From NCBI RefSeq assembly GCF_002831645.1, contig NZ_CP025117.1, positions 3,735,001-3,799,000 on the forward strand: a stretch of DNA of 64,000 nucleotides, written 5' to 3'. The stretch is from Olleya sp. Bg11-27. GTDB lineage: Bacteria > Bacteroidota > Bacteroidia > Flavobacteriales > Flavobacteriaceae. The first letter of the stretch is position 1. Every line of letters starts with the position of its first letter. This document shows, in pieces, positions 30,972 to 39,331 of the stretch. The notes beneath the pieces were generated by a model. The model made no database searches. It was given only the letters and a program-made list of their open reading frames with translations, and was not told the DNA's origin. Position numbers and translations under genes: made by a program.

Positions 30972-31613
30972 TTATAGGGTAGCTTTTAACAAGTCTTTGA
31001 CTTCGCTCAGCATCATTGCTGTTGCACCCCAAACTAAATGCGTACCCAAATAAAAGGCAGGCACCTCAACATCAGCATCGTAACTTGTCTTAACTTTTTT
31101 AGACATTACATTATTATCATCTAATAAATCCGACAGGTAAACTTCCAATAAATCCTCCACTTCATCATCCTGTTTGGTAAAAATAGGTGTTTGTGATGCC
31201 GCACCTATATATGGCTGCACGTTAAAGTTGCTTGGCGGGATATAAACTTGTGTCATTTTTTTATAAACAGTCACTAGTTTTGGATGCACACCAACTTCCT
31301 CATGCGTTTCTCGCAATGCGGTATGCATTAAATCTTTATCCTCCAACTCTACTTTACCGCCAGGAAAACCCACTTGTCCAGAATGCACGCCCTTATAGGT
31401 TTTTCGTAAAATTAAAATCAGTTTAGTTTGCGCCTCTAAATCAGGATAAAACAGTGCTAACACAGCGCTTTGTCTTGCTTTTTTAATATTTTCGCCTTGT
31501 TCCTTAACTAATTCCCGCCTGTAGGATGGCACCATTTTAAGCTGAGAAGCTTCGGCTGGCAAAGGGATATTTTTTATTTTTGGCAACGCTATGATAAATT
31601 CATTAAAATTCAT
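30972..31613 (-). CDS. CoA pyrophosphatase, Nudix family
   Basis: Started at the ATG at 31613 the product has 213 residues; the frame is open upstream, but that stretch is antisense to the cyclophilin gene. The Nudix box GGKVELEDKD, then ALRETHEEVGV, has the two-residue insertion usual in CoA-type Nudix enzymes, and SAVLALFYPD with HSGQVGFPGG matches the upstream CoA signature. It hydrolyses CoA or its oxidised forms to 3',5'-ADP and 4'-phosphopantetheine. The start codon is 7 bp from that of the divergent cyclophilin gene. Confidence 0.9.
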   Translation of the reverse strand: MNFNEFIIALPKIKNIPLPAEASQLKMVPSYRRELVKEQGENIKKARQSAVLALFYPDLEAQTKLILILRKTYKGVHSGQVGFPGGKVELEDKDLMHTALRETHEEVGVHPKLVTVYKKMTQVYIPPSNFNVQPYIGAASQTPIFTKQDDEVEDLLEVYLSDLLDDNNVMSKKVKTSYDADVEVPAFYLGTHLVWGATAMMLSEVKDLLKATL

Positions 31614-31620
31614 TTTAAAA

Positions 31621-32307
31621 ATGCGCGTATTATTATTGGTTGGTTTTTGTTTTTTATGTCTTAGTTGTGAAGATAAACAATCCAAGTCTAAAACCAAAAA
31701 CAACACTTCTAAAACAGAGGTCAAAGTCGTTGAAAAAGATACCACTCCTATTAGAGAATATCCTTATGTGTCAAAGGATAATGTGATGGATTTCTTTTTA
31801 GACTATGAAGCTAAAAACAAAGAAAACAAAGTCCGAATTATAACTTCTGTTGGAGATATTGATATACTATTATATGATAAAACCAAATTCCATCGTGCCA
31901 ATTTTATATTTTTAACTAAACAGGGTGCTTTTGATAATACACAGTTTCATCGTGTTGTTAAAAACTTTATCATTCAAGGTGGTAACACCGACAATGTAAA
32001 GGTGGCTGCAAAACGTTATAAAATTGGTCATTATTTATTACCAACCGATACTAAACGAGGTTACACACACCGACGAGGTGTTATATCTATGCCCAGTAGT
32101 GAGATTGAAAACCCACACAAACTAGCTTCCCCTTATGAGTTTTTTATAACGCAACAAGACGCGTACCACTTAGATGGCGATTATACTGTTTTTGGAGAGG
32201 TTATAAAAGGCATGGACATTGTTGATAAAATAAATGACGTTAGAGTGGATGAAGCGGATTGGCCTTTAAGAAACATCTATATTAAAAAAGTAGAAATCAT
32301 AGATTAA
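31621..32307 (+). CDS. Cyclophilin-type peptidyl-prolyl isomerase, lipoprotein
   Basis: From the ATG at 31621 the product has 228 residues and begins with a lipoprotein signal peptide (MRVLLLVGFCFLCLSC); an ATG 30 bp earlier would overlap the divergent Nudix start. A Lys/Thr-rich spacer leads to the cyclophilin fold, with FHRVVKNFIIQGGNTD (active Arg, Gln), FFITQQDAYHLDGDYTVFGE and VIKGMDIVDKI. It should catalyse proline isomerisation in the periplasm, helping outer-membrane protein folding. The M3 peptidase lipoprotein gene lies 49 bp downstream on the same strand. Confidence 0.92.
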   Translation: MRVLLLVGFCFLCLSCEDKQSKSKTKNNTSKTEVKVVEKDTTPIREYPYVSKDNVMDFFLDYEAKNKENKVRIITSVGDIDILLYDKTKFHRANFIFLTKQGAFDNTQFHRVVKNFIIQGGNTDNVKVAAKRYKIGHYLLPTDTKRGYTHRRGVISMPSSEIENPHKLASPYEFFITQQDAYHLDGDYTVFGEVIKGMDIVDKINDVRVDEADWPLRNIYIKKVEIID

Positions 32308-32356
32308 TTCCACACTTTTAAGTATTTTTAAGCTGAAAAAAAATTACTCTTTATTT

Positions 32357-34513
32357 ATGAAAAAAAACACATTATATTCTATCCTAGCTTGCACTATAGT
32401 ACTATTTAGTACGAGTTGCAAAAAAGGCACCGAAACTGCAGAACCCGCAAAACCAATGTCTGATAACATACTGCTTAAAGACTACACCGGACCTTACGGA
32501 GGTGTTCCTGCTTTTGACAAAATGAAAGTTGATCAAATAGAATCTGCTGTTATTGAAGGTATGGAAAAAGGTCTAGAAGATATAGATGCTATTGCCAACA
32601 ATACAGAAGCACCTACTTTTGAAAATACTATTGAAGCTATGGAACGTGCTGGTAGCGGTTTAGATAATGTCTTTACTTACTACGGTATTTTTAGTAGTAA
32701 TATGAGTAGCCCAGAATTTAGAGAAGTACAAGGTAACCTAGCGCCAAAATTATCTGATTATACTTCTAAAATTAATCAAAACGAAAAATTATTTAAACGT
32801 ATCAAATCTGTTTATGATGCGTCGCAAAGCAAACCTTTGCCAGTAGATCAACAACGTGTTGTTGACCTTATTTACAAACGTTTTGAAATGAATGGTGCCG
32901 AATTAGATGCCACTAAAAAGAAACGTTATGCTGAGATAAACAAAGAGCTATCCACACTTTATAATAAGTTTGGAGATAATGTATTACATGATGAAGAAAA
33001 TTATATCACCTATTTAACCAAAGACCAATTAGATGGTTTAAGTGAAGGGTTTATTAAGTCTGCTGCAAAAATAGCTACAGATAATGGTAAAGAAGGGCAA
33101 TATGCCATCACCAACACTAGATCTTCAATGGACCCTTTTTTAACGTATAGTACAAATCGCGAATTACGTAAGCAAGTTTGGACCAACTATTACTCTAGAG
33201 GAGATAATGGAGACGAATTTGATAATAACACACTTATCGCAGATATTTTAAAACTACGTAGAGAACGTGTTGAATTATTAGGGTATAAGAATTATGCAGA
33301 ATGGCGTTTACAAGACCGTATGGCTAAAACACCAGAAAATGCTATGGGATTAATGGAAGCCGTTTGGCCTGCCGCTATTGCCAGAGTCAAAGAAGAAGTT
33401 GCAGACATGCAAGCTGTCGCTGATGCGTCAGGAAATAAAATTGAAATTGAATCTTGGGATTACCGTTTTTATGCAGAAAAAGTTAGACAGAAAAAATACG
33501 ACTTAGATAGCGACGAGGTGAAACAATATTTACAACTGGACAAGTTAACACAAGCCTTATTTTATACTGCTGGTCGTTTATTTAACTATAAATTTACGCC
33601 TGTTGAAGCTGGAAAAGTACCCGTATTTCATGAAGATGTAAAAGTTTGGGACGTTACCGACTTAGCGTCTGGAAAACATATTGGTTTATGGTATTTAGAT
33701 CCATTTGCAAGACCTGGAAAACGTTCTGGAGCTTGGGCAACTACGTATAGAAGTCATACTACTTTTGATGGACCAAAAACAGTCTTAGCTTCAAACAATT
33801 CAAACTTTGTAAAAGCGGCTCCTGGAGAAGCTGTATTAATCTCTTGGGATGATGCACAAACCTTTTTTCATGAGTTTGGACATGCGTTACACTTCTTCTC
33901 TTCTAATGTAAAATACCCAACTTTAAATGGAGGTGTTCGTGATTATACAGAGTTTCAAAGTCAATTATTAGAGCGTTGGTTATCTACAGATGAAGTCATC
34001 AATCAATTTTTAGTTCATAATAAAACAGGCGAACCAATTCCTGCAAGTCTAGTGGCTAAAATCAAAAAAGCCTCAACCTTTAATCAAGGGTTTGGTACTA
34101 CTGAATATTTAGCGTCTGCATTAATGGATATGAAATTACACCTCGCTGATCCTGAAAATATTGATATTGACAAATTTGAACGTGAAACGCTAGTCGAATT
34201 AAATATGCCAAAAGAATTACCAATGCGTCACAGAACACCGCATTTTGGTCACGTTTTTTCTGGTGAAGGTTACGCCACTGCTTATTATGGTTACATGTGG
34301 GCAGATGTTTTAACTAGTGATGCCTCAGAAGCCTTTAAAGACGCTCCAGGAGGGTTTTATGATAAAGAAGTTGCTGACAAATTAGTCAAGTACTTATTCG
34401 CGCCAAGAAACAGCATGGATCCTGCTGAAGCGTTTAGACAATTTAGAGGACGAGATGCTAAAATTGAAGCCTTATTAAGAGACCGCGGATTTCCTGTGAC
34501 AACAGAAAACTAA
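32357..34513 (+). CDS. M3-family peptidyl-dipeptidase, lipoprotein
   Basis: A 718-residue zinc metallopeptidase. The signal peptide ends at a lipobox (TIVLFSTSC). The M3 catalytic motif FFHEFGHALHFF lies near residue 505 with the third zinc ligand Glu downstream in the helix. Other family blocks (DPFARPGKRSGAW; YGYMWADVLTSDASEAF) are present. The length fits Dcp, which removes dipeptides from the C-terminus of oligopeptides, here at the periplasmic face of a membrane. Co-directional with the cyclophilin gene; a strong terminator follows. Confidence 0.93.
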   Translation: MKKNTLYSILACTIVLFSTSCKKGTETAEPAKPMSDNILLKDYTGPYGGVPAFDKMKVDQIESAVIEGMEKGLEDIDAIANNTEAPTFENTIEAMERAGSGLDNVFTYYGIFSSNMSSPEFREVQGNLAPKLSDYTSKINQNEKLFKRIKSVYDASQSKPLPVDQQRVVDLIYKRFEMNGAELDATKKKRYAEINKELSTLYNKFGDNVLHDEENYITYLTKDQLDGLSEGFIKSAAKIATDNGKEGQYAITNTRSSMDPFLTYSTNRELRKQVWTNYYSRGDNGDEFDNNTLIADILKLRRERVELLGYKNYAEWRLQDRMAKTPENAMGLMEAVWPAAIARVKEEVADMQAVADASGNKIEIESWDYRFYAEKVRQKKYDLDSDEVKQYLQLDKLTQALFYTAGRLFNYKFTPVEAGKVPVFHEDVKVWDVTDLASGKHIGLWYLDPFARPGKRSGAWATTYRSHTTFDGPKTVLASNNSNFVKAAPGEAVLISWDDAQTFFHEFGHALHFFSSNVKYPTLNGGVRDYTEFQSQLLERWLSTDEVINQFLVHNKTGEPIPASLVAKIKKASTFNQGFGTTEYLASALMDMKLHLADPENIDIDKFERETLVELNMPKELPMRHRTPHFGHVFSGEGYATAYYGYMWADVLTSDASEAFKDAPGGFYDKEVADKLVKYLFAPRNSMDPAEAFRQFRGRDAKIEALLRDRGFPVTTEN

Positions 34514-34532
34514 GACATCTATAAATAATTAC

Positions 34533-34578
34533 AGCTCCTTTTATCCAGCACTATGCTGTCCTAAAAGGAGCTTTTTTA
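34533..34578 (+). terminator. Terminator after the M3 peptidase gene
   Basis: The stem AGCTCCTTTTA (34533-34543) with 34562-34572 encloses a second small hairpin (CAGCA/TGCTG) and ends in TTTTTT. It begins 20 bp after the stop codon. Confidence 0.88.
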
Positions 34579-34591
34579 TGCCAGATATTTT

Positions 34592-34628
34592 CTATTAATA
34601 CTATTAATACTATTAATACTATTAATAC
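34592..34628. repeat. Four tandem copies of CTATTAATA
   Basis: A 9-bp unit is repeated four times exactly, between the peptidase terminator and the promoter of the spermidine-synthase-like gene. It is a short variable-number tandem repeat. Confidence 0.9.
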
Positions 34629-34710
34629 AGAAAGTACAGGCATGTATGTCATAGACAATTTATCATTTAATAATGATAATTTGATAGCACAATATATAAA
34701 ACCACTAAAT

Positions 34711-34738
34711 TTGTGCCCAAACCAAATGACTAACCTTG
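34711..34738 (+). promoter_or_regulatory. Candidate promoter of the spermidine-synthase-like gene
   Basis: TTG at 34711-34713, 17 nt, then TAACCTTG at 34731-34738: one base off the TAnnTTTG consensus and at good spacing. The ATG follows 20 bp later. Confidence 0.45.
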
Positions 34739-34758
34739 TAATGCGTTTCTCTTAATTT

Positions 34759-35412
34759 ATGATGAAAAAACTACTGAGTTTTATCTGGCCACAAACGACT
34801 AAAATAGGCACCGATTTTAATGGCGTATTAGAGGTCACTTGGATAAACGGTCGAAAAGTATTGGATAGTAAAAATGCAAACTATTCTTACGGAACCTTGC
34901 AGCGCATTCTAGAAACAGGTCTTTCTAAAATAGATATTAAAAATAGTCAATCCATATTACTCCTTGGACTAGGTGGCGGAAGTATTGTGCATTCTTTAAA
35001 AAACAAATTTGATTATAAAGGGACATTGGATGTCTTAGAGATTGATGAAAAAGTAATTTCTATAGCAAAAAACGAGTTTAATCTATCCTCCTTTGACAAT
35101 ATCAATATCTTTAATTGTGACGCTTTAGATTTTGTAAACATGTGTACCTCTCACTACGATGTAATTATAGTTGACCTGTTTATTGATCAAGAGGTGCCTT
35201 CCCAATTCTTAACAGAAGCTTTTAGTAATCACTTAGCTCAAATTACAAATCCAAAAGGGACTATTCTTTATAATTTGGGGATAAACTTAGACAAGCAAGA
35301 CAAACAATATCAAGTGATTACTTATTTTAAAAATCACAGTCTTTTTACTTGTACTGTCTTAGAACATGTAACAGGTACCAACACACTTATGATTGCAAAA
35401 AAAAGTAGATGA
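34759..35412 (+). CDS. Spermidine-synthase-like methyltransferase-fold protein
   Basis: A 217-residue protein with the spermidine-synthase Rossmann core: LLLGLGGGSIVHSL (AdoMet or decarboxy-AdoMet loop), LDVLEIDEKVISIAKNEFNL and DVIIVDLFID. It is shorter than SpeE (about 280 residues), lacks the N-terminal beta-hairpin domain and misses the catalytic YDVI-x-D-[ST] ending, since Ser/Thr is replaced by Leu. It may therefore act on another substrate or be a non-catalytic relative. It is the last conserved gene before the cassette-like region. Confidence 0.8.
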   Translation: MMKKLLSFIWPQTTKIGTDFNGVLEVTWINGRKVLDSKNANYSYGTLQRILETGLSKIDIKNSQSILLLGLGGGSIVHSLKNKFDYKGTLDVLEIDEKVISIAKNEFNLSSFDNINIFNCDALDFVNMCTSHYDVIIVDLFIDQEVPSQFLTEAFSNHLAQITNPKGTILYNLGINLDKQDKQYQVITYFKNHSLFTCTVLEHVTGTNTLMIAKKSR

Positions 35413-35438
35413 TTAAAAACTATAAAATTTGATTCTAT

Positions 35439-35469
35439 TTACTTGATTTTTTAACACAGTACTTTGTTG
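35439..35469. repeat. Copy of the IS110 right-end sequence
   Basis: This 31-nt stretch (containing AACACAGTACTTTGTTG) matches 38379-38408, at the right end of the IS110 element, apart from one extra A. It marks the left border of the cassette-like region. It may be the relic of a lost IS110 copy or a sequence the element recognises. Confidence 0.85.
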
Positions 35470-35493
35470 GCTGCCGTTTTTATTTCAAATCTT

Positions 35494-36285
35494 CTATTCA
35501 ACTGGATATTTTCCAACTGCTTCTATTCCTTTTTCTGTAAATTTTAATATTTCTGTTGTTACTTGATAACCTGATTTTTTATATTCGTCAACTACTACTT
35601 TTCCAATTTTTGAAGCAAAGAATTGAAAATCATTTTCGGAAAAAATATAACAAAAATCTCGAACTGGAATAACAGCAAAGAAAGGAAAACTAAAATCGGT
35701 CTTTACTTTTTCCGCCATTGAAGGTGCTAATAATAGAGCACTTTTTAAATTCGGATATTTTGATTCTAACATTCCCAGTTTTCTATTCTCAAGGATGTCA
35801 AATTCGATTACTGATTCAGATAATAATTTGTCAGCATTTTTTTTGGCTTGGTTTTCTAAATCAAGTTCCGTAATATTCCATTTCGAAAGGTCATTTTTAG
35901 AAATTAAACTAAATTTATCATTTCCAGTATGAATATATACTTTATCAATTTCATTGGTGATTTTAAAATTTATAAATTCTTTACAATCAAAATCATTGGG
36001 GTGTAAAGAAATATAGATGTCATTTTTGGCTAAATTCCAATCTTCAGGAATTTCTATAGAATAATCTGCTAAAATTCCGACTAAATCAGAAATGTGTGTT
36101 TTATCTTTATCTCTTGCATAATTTTTTCTTACGTTATCCAAACTGACTTCTAAAGTCAAATCTCCCTTTTTAATAAGAATCAATTCTGCATTATCAATTG
36201 ATTCTATTGTCATTCCTTTATTTTCAATTTGTACTTTGAATTGGTCAAAAACGAGATCTTCTTTTATGTCTTTTTTTTGTCGCAT
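35494..36285 (-). CDS. DUF1444-like protein
   Basis: A 263-residue cytoplasmic protein. The C-terminal part (ALLLAPSMAEKVK, then FPFFAVIPVRDFCYIFSEND) resembles DUF1444/YtpQ proteins, whose function is unknown. The N-terminus (FDQFKVQIENKGMTIESIDN) fits the same family. No signal peptide or membrane segment. It is the last gene of the array in the direction of transcription and is separated from the next upstream gene by palindrome R1. Confidence 0.65.
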   Translation of the reverse strand: MRQKKDIKEDLVFDQFKVQIENKGMTIESIDNAELILIKKGDLTLEVSLDNVRKNYARDKDKTHISDLVGILADYSIEIPEDWNLAKNDIYISLHPNDFDCKEFINFKITNEIDKVYIHTGNDKFSLISKNDLSKWNITELDLENQAKKNADKLLSESVIEFDILENRKLGMLESKYPNLKSALLLAPSMAEKVKTDFSFPFFAVIPVRDFCYIFSENDFQFFASKIGKVVVDEYKKSGYQVTTEILKFTEKGIEAVGKYPVE

Positions 36286-36313
36286 TCGTGATTTTTTTTT
36301 AATACCAGGTAAC

Positions 36314-36424
36314 GGTTAGTGCGGTTTTCTGTGCGAAGATTTTCCGTAGGAAAATCAGAAGTAGCAAAAGTGCACTGTTCTTTGTTTAAACACTAATCTA
36401 CGCATTATTTTTATGCGATGTTGT
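36314..36424 (-). repeat. Cassette-type palindrome R1
   Basis: An imperfect palindrome between two array genes. The left part GGTTAGTGCGG (36314-36324) can pair with CACTAATC (36391-36398) with one G-T wobble. Inside is a perfect hairpin GATTTTCC-GTA-GGAAAATC (36338-36356). The right end ATGCGATGTTGT leads into the stop codon of the next gene. R1 and R4 share the inner hairpin and most of the sequence. Confidence 0.8.
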
Positions 36425-36434
36425 AAAACGTTTT

Positions 36435-36920
36435 TTATTTAAATTCTAATTTTGTCCATAATCTAGACTTAACCACTTTCTTTTTATATTTCGCTGGTCG
36501 AACTGTTATTTGTTCCGTTGCTTGCTTTATTTTTTTGTCAATTTTGTCTGATTGTGGATAAGACTTAACTTTTATATCAACAATTTCCGCTTTTTCAGTT
36601 ACAGTCAGATAAACATACACGTCACCTTTAAATTCAGTTTCAGAATTCAGTTTTTCGCTAATCAGTTCTTTTAGATTATTTTCCGCACAATCAATTTGTT
36701 CTTTTTCCGAAATTCCGGTTTCACAATCATTTTCAAATGGCAATTCCGTAAGAATTGCATAATGATAAATTCCTTCTTTTTTTTGTTTGAATGGCTTTAA
36801 CTTATATCCTTTTTCAGCTGAATCGTCTGCGTCTAAAAAATATCCTTTCGGAATTTGTCCAATCGCTAACATTGGAATCAGAAGTAAAATTGTCAAAAAA
36901 TTTAATTTGTATTTGTTCAT
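36435..36920 (-). CDS. Secreted protein with TonB-C-like end
   Basis: From the ATG at 36920 the product has 161 residues; the frame opens 28 codons earlier, inside the palindrome. It has a signal peptide (MNKYKLNFLTILLLIPMLAIG). Residues ~80-161 (GDVYVYLTVTEKAEIVDIKV, then QITVRPAKYKKKVVKSRLWT) resemble the TonB C-terminal fold that contacts receptors. There is no N-terminal anchor, so it is unlikely to be a working TonB. Function unknown. Confidence 0.65.
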   Translation of the reverse strand: MNKYKLNFLTILLLIPMLAIGQIPKGYFLDADDSAEKGYKLKPFKQKKEGIYHYAILTELPFENDCETGISEKEQIDCAENNLKELISEKLNSETEFKGDVYVYLTVTEKAEIVDIKVKSYPQSDKIDKKIKQATEQITVRPAKYKKKVVKSRLWTKLEFK

Positions 36921-36934
36921 TTTCTTGTTTTGGT

Positions 36935-37103
36935 CAAATGTTTTACAACGGTCTTGTCTGTGGCTCGTAGCGTGTAAAATTGCGATTATTTTCGGATTAA
37001 GCACAAGCCAGATTTTTAAATTTTACTATTTATCTTTTTTATTGGAAATCGTCAAATTTAAAAATTTGGCGACTTTCCAAATATGCTTTAATTTCGTTTA
37101 ATC
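36935..37103 (-). repeat. Cassette-type palindrome R2, cut by the IS110 element
   Basis: The sequence begins TTTTACAACGG next to the start of the array gene and includes GGATTAAGCAC, as in the other units. An extended hairpin lies at 37044-37078: GGAAA/TTTCC outside and GTCAAATTT/AAATTTGGC inside. The expected right arm is missing because the IS110 element follows; only GTTGCCCACAG reappears at 38405 after it. Confidence 0.6.
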
Positions 37104-37169
37104 AACTATCTAGATATGAGCTGTATACGCCTTAAGTTTACAATTCATTAAATTTATACATAAAATAGA

Positions 37170-37395
37170 AAGCACAAAAGAGAGGCATAAGGTTATTATA
37201 CACGCAGAGACTTTAGATCTCGTCAACATTGAAAACCCCCTCTCTTTTTCTACCCAGATTTGGTACAGTTCTGTGAGGCTTTTAGACCTCGATTTTAAGT
37301 CGTTGAAACTCGCGTAGTATGTCCTTTACTCATTTTATAATATTTAAATAAATTGGAAATCGTGAATCTTCGTTCCTTGATTTCAAAAAACACTT
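37170..37395 (+). ncRNA. Candidate IS110 bridge RNA
   Basis: The non-coding stretch upstream of the transposase has a 10-bp stem (AAAAGAGAGG at 37176-37185 with 37239-37248) that encloses the hairpin GAGA-CTTTAGA-TCTC (37207-37221). A second hairpin, GAGG-CTTTTAGA-CCTC (37275-37290), carries nearly the same loop. IS110-group elements encode a bridge RNA in this position, with two internal loops that recognise target and donor DNA; the two similar loops fit that plan. The exact ends and the guide bases are not determined. Confidence 0.45.
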
Positions 37396-37399
37396 TGTT

Positions 37400-38371
37400 A
37401 TGAATAAAGATATAAAATATTTTGGACTTGACATCAGTCATTTAGTCTTTGATGTTACAGATTCCGAAGGGAATTATTACCAGTTTAAAAATAGTATTTC
37501 AGGCTTTAAAAAGTATGTAAAGCTGTTAGACATTAATAGTCATTCTGTAATGGAAGCTACAGGTTATTATCATTATCAGTTGGCTTATTATTTATTTGAA
37601 AATGGTCATAAAGTATCAGTAGAAAATCCATTGTCAGTTAAACGTTTTATCCAGATGAGGCTGTCTAAAATCAAGACAGGCAAAAGTGACTCTAAACTAA
37701 TTTGTGACTATGCGCAACATGTAGAATTAACGTTGTGGAAGGGTAGCTCCAAAGAAGTGCAAGAGTGTCTTCAAATCACCAGAACCCTTACCGTGTATAC
37801 AAAGCAATGTACAATGTTAAAAAACAAACTACATGGTGAAGCTGTTTTGGGAGAACCAAGTAAAGCTGTTGTAAGATCATTAAAGCGTAGTTTAAAACAC
37901 ACTGAAAAAGAGCTAGAAAACTTAGAAGCACGTTTATTGCATTTGGTAAAAGAGACGCATAAAGATTTATTTACGCGTATAAAAACGATACCAGGAATTG
38001 GTAGAAAAACAGCTATTATGCTCATCGTTTTAACAGGTGGATTTGAACGTTTTTCTAGCGCAAGTGAACTGTGTAGTTATGCTGGGTTAACTCCTGTGAT
38101 TAGGCAAAGTGGAAGTAGTGTAAAAGGGCGACCACGAATTAGTAAAATGGGCAATCAAAAACTTAGAAATTTATTGTTTATGTGTAGTTTTAGCGCTTGT
38201 AAATACAACAAAGCATGTAAAGCTATATATGAGCGATTAGTGGCTAAAGGAAAAAGTAAAAAATTAGCCTTAATAGCGGTTTGTAATAAGCTATTAAAAC
38301 AGGCATTTGCTATTGCTAAATCAGGGTTAATATTTGATAAAGAATATAAAAGTACGTTAGTGAAAAATTAA
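37400..38371 (+). CDS. IS110-family transposase (DEDD and Ser)
   Basis: A full-length 323-residue recombinase. The N-terminal RuvC-like domain has FGLDIS (Asp11), VMEATGYYH (Glu53) and GKSDSKLICDYA (acidic pair near 94-101). A coiled coil spans about 150-190. The C-terminal Tnp domain contains IPGIGRKTAIMLIVLTGGF and IRQSGSSVKGRPRISKMG, where the serine of QSGSS is the likely nucleophile. The gene is intact, so the element may be active. It runs opposite to the array genes. Confidence 0.95.
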   Translation: MNKDIKYFGLDISHLVFDVTDSEGNYYQFKNSISGFKKYVKLLDINSHSVMEATGYYHYQLAYYLFENGHKVSVENPLSVKRFIQMRLSKIKTGKSDSKLICDYAQHVELTLWKGSSKEVQECLQITRTLTVYTKQCTMLKNKLHGEAVLGEPSKAVVRSLKRSLKHTEKELENLEARLLHLVKETHKDLFTRIKTIPGIGRKTAIMLIVLTGGFERFSSASELCSYAGLTPVIRQSGSSVKGRPRISKMGNQKLRNLLFMCSFSACKYNKACKAIYERLVAKGKSKKLALIAVCNKLLKQAFAIAKSGLIFDKEYKSTLVKN

Positions 38372-38378
38372 TGACATT

Positions 38379-38408
38379 TTACTTGTTTTTTAACACAGTA
38401 CTTTGTTG
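38379..38408. repeat. IS110 right end
   Basis: A 30-nt sequence starting 8 bp after the transposase stop codon; it recurs at 35439-35469 with one extra A. Followed by the cassette junction sequence CCCACAG. Confidence 0.8.
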
Positions 38409-38419
38409 CCCACAGTATT

Positions 38420-39085
38420 TTATTCAGTCAGAAATTTTGTCGTATAATTAATTACAAAATCAGAAATAAATGATTTTATAAATTCATCATCGTTATATTC
38501 ATCGTTTTCTTTTAATTCGGTATATAGCTTTTTGTATTCTTCTGTTTTTTCAAAAACCTCAAATTGGCGTTTTTTAAATTTTACAAATTCTTTATTGTCA
38601 TATTTTCGAGCCTCATTAAAAGTTCCGTTTTCAATTTCAAGTAGCCAATACTTGCTGTATGTAGATGCGTAACCTTGATGAACATATTCAACCATTTTTC
38701 CGTGTGGTAAAATCAGAATGCCACTAAACCAATCGATTTTTACTTTTTCTTGTCTAGGGAAATACATTCTGTAGATTGAAACCCATTTTTGCTTATAATT
38801 CCCATCATCATCAGTATGTCCAACTGGTATTTTCATATCAGTTAAATATAATTCGTTTTCAATTATCTCAAAATGTCCAACATATCCACGCCAAAGAGCT
38901 GTCGATACCATACTTGGTCTATTTTCGGGGTTTTTGTTAAAGTATGGTTCGAGAGGATTCGAATTTAAGTTATATTCTGTTCCGTTGTAAGTTATTTTAT
39001 CTGGATATTGGGCTGTAACAATGTTTTCGGCTTTTAAAATTCCGAATGTACAAGTGATTAATATTAGTATGAGTGTTTTTTTCAT
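38420..39085 (-). CDS. Secreted hypothetical protein of the array
   Basis: A 221-residue protein with a signal peptide (MKKTLILILITCTFGILKA). The start ITYNGTEYNLNSNPLEPYF and the block STALWRGYVGHFEIIENELY are conserved in a family of unknown function that I have seen in Bacteroidota. The C-terminal ~60 residues are charged and helical. It has palindrome R3 upstream, and the IS110 right end begins to lie 12 bp after its stop codon. No function can be offered. Confidence 0.7.
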   Translation of the reverse strand: MKKTLILILITCTFGILKAENIVTAQYPDKITYNGTEYNLNSNPLEPYFNKNPENRPSMVSTALWRGYVGHFEIIENELYLTDMKIPVGHTDDDGNYKQKWVSIYRMYFPRQEKVKIDWFSGILILPHGKMVEYVHQGYASTYSKYWLLEIENGTFNEARKYDNKEFVKFKKRQFEVFEKTEEYKKLYTELKENDEYNDDEFIKSFISDFVINYTTKFLTE

Positions 39086-39102
39086 ATTGTGGGCAACGTT
39101 GC

Positions 39103-39275
39103 GTGTATGGTTAGTGCGGAAATAGAAAGTCAGAGACTTTCAGTTTAGTACTTAGCCAAAACTTTTTATTTTGTTTTATCTTTTCTGTTCTAAAGCCAAA
39201 TCAAAAGATTTGGCGGACTTAGTAAAAATACACAAAACATCGAAATAAGCACTAAACTCCGTATTAATTATACAC
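39103..39275 (-). repeat. Cassette-type palindrome R3
   Basis: A 173-nt imperfect palindrome. The terminal arm GTGTATGGTTAGTGCGG (39103-39119) pairs over its whole length with CCGTATTAATTATACAC (39259-39275), with four G-T wobbles. Inside are two perfect hairpins: GAAAGTC-AGA-GACTTTC (39125-39141) and GCCAAATC-AAAA-GATTTGGC (39195-39214). IS1182 copy 1 begins three bases to the right. Confidence 0.9.
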
Positions 39276-39331
39276 ATTGTGCCTGTTGCACAACGTGTTG
39301 TTAAAGATATATAAATTTCGTATATTTAGTA

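Larger units (their letters stand above)
37141..38408 (+). mobile_element. IS110-family insertion sequence
   Basis: The element comprises a long non-coding left part, the transposase gene and a short right end (38372-38408). The right border is placed after GTTG at 38408 because the sequence matches 35439-35469 up to that point and then differs. The left border cannot be fixed, as IS110 elements have no terminal inverted repeats; the given start is approximate. It sits inside cassette palindrome R2. Confidence 0.75.
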
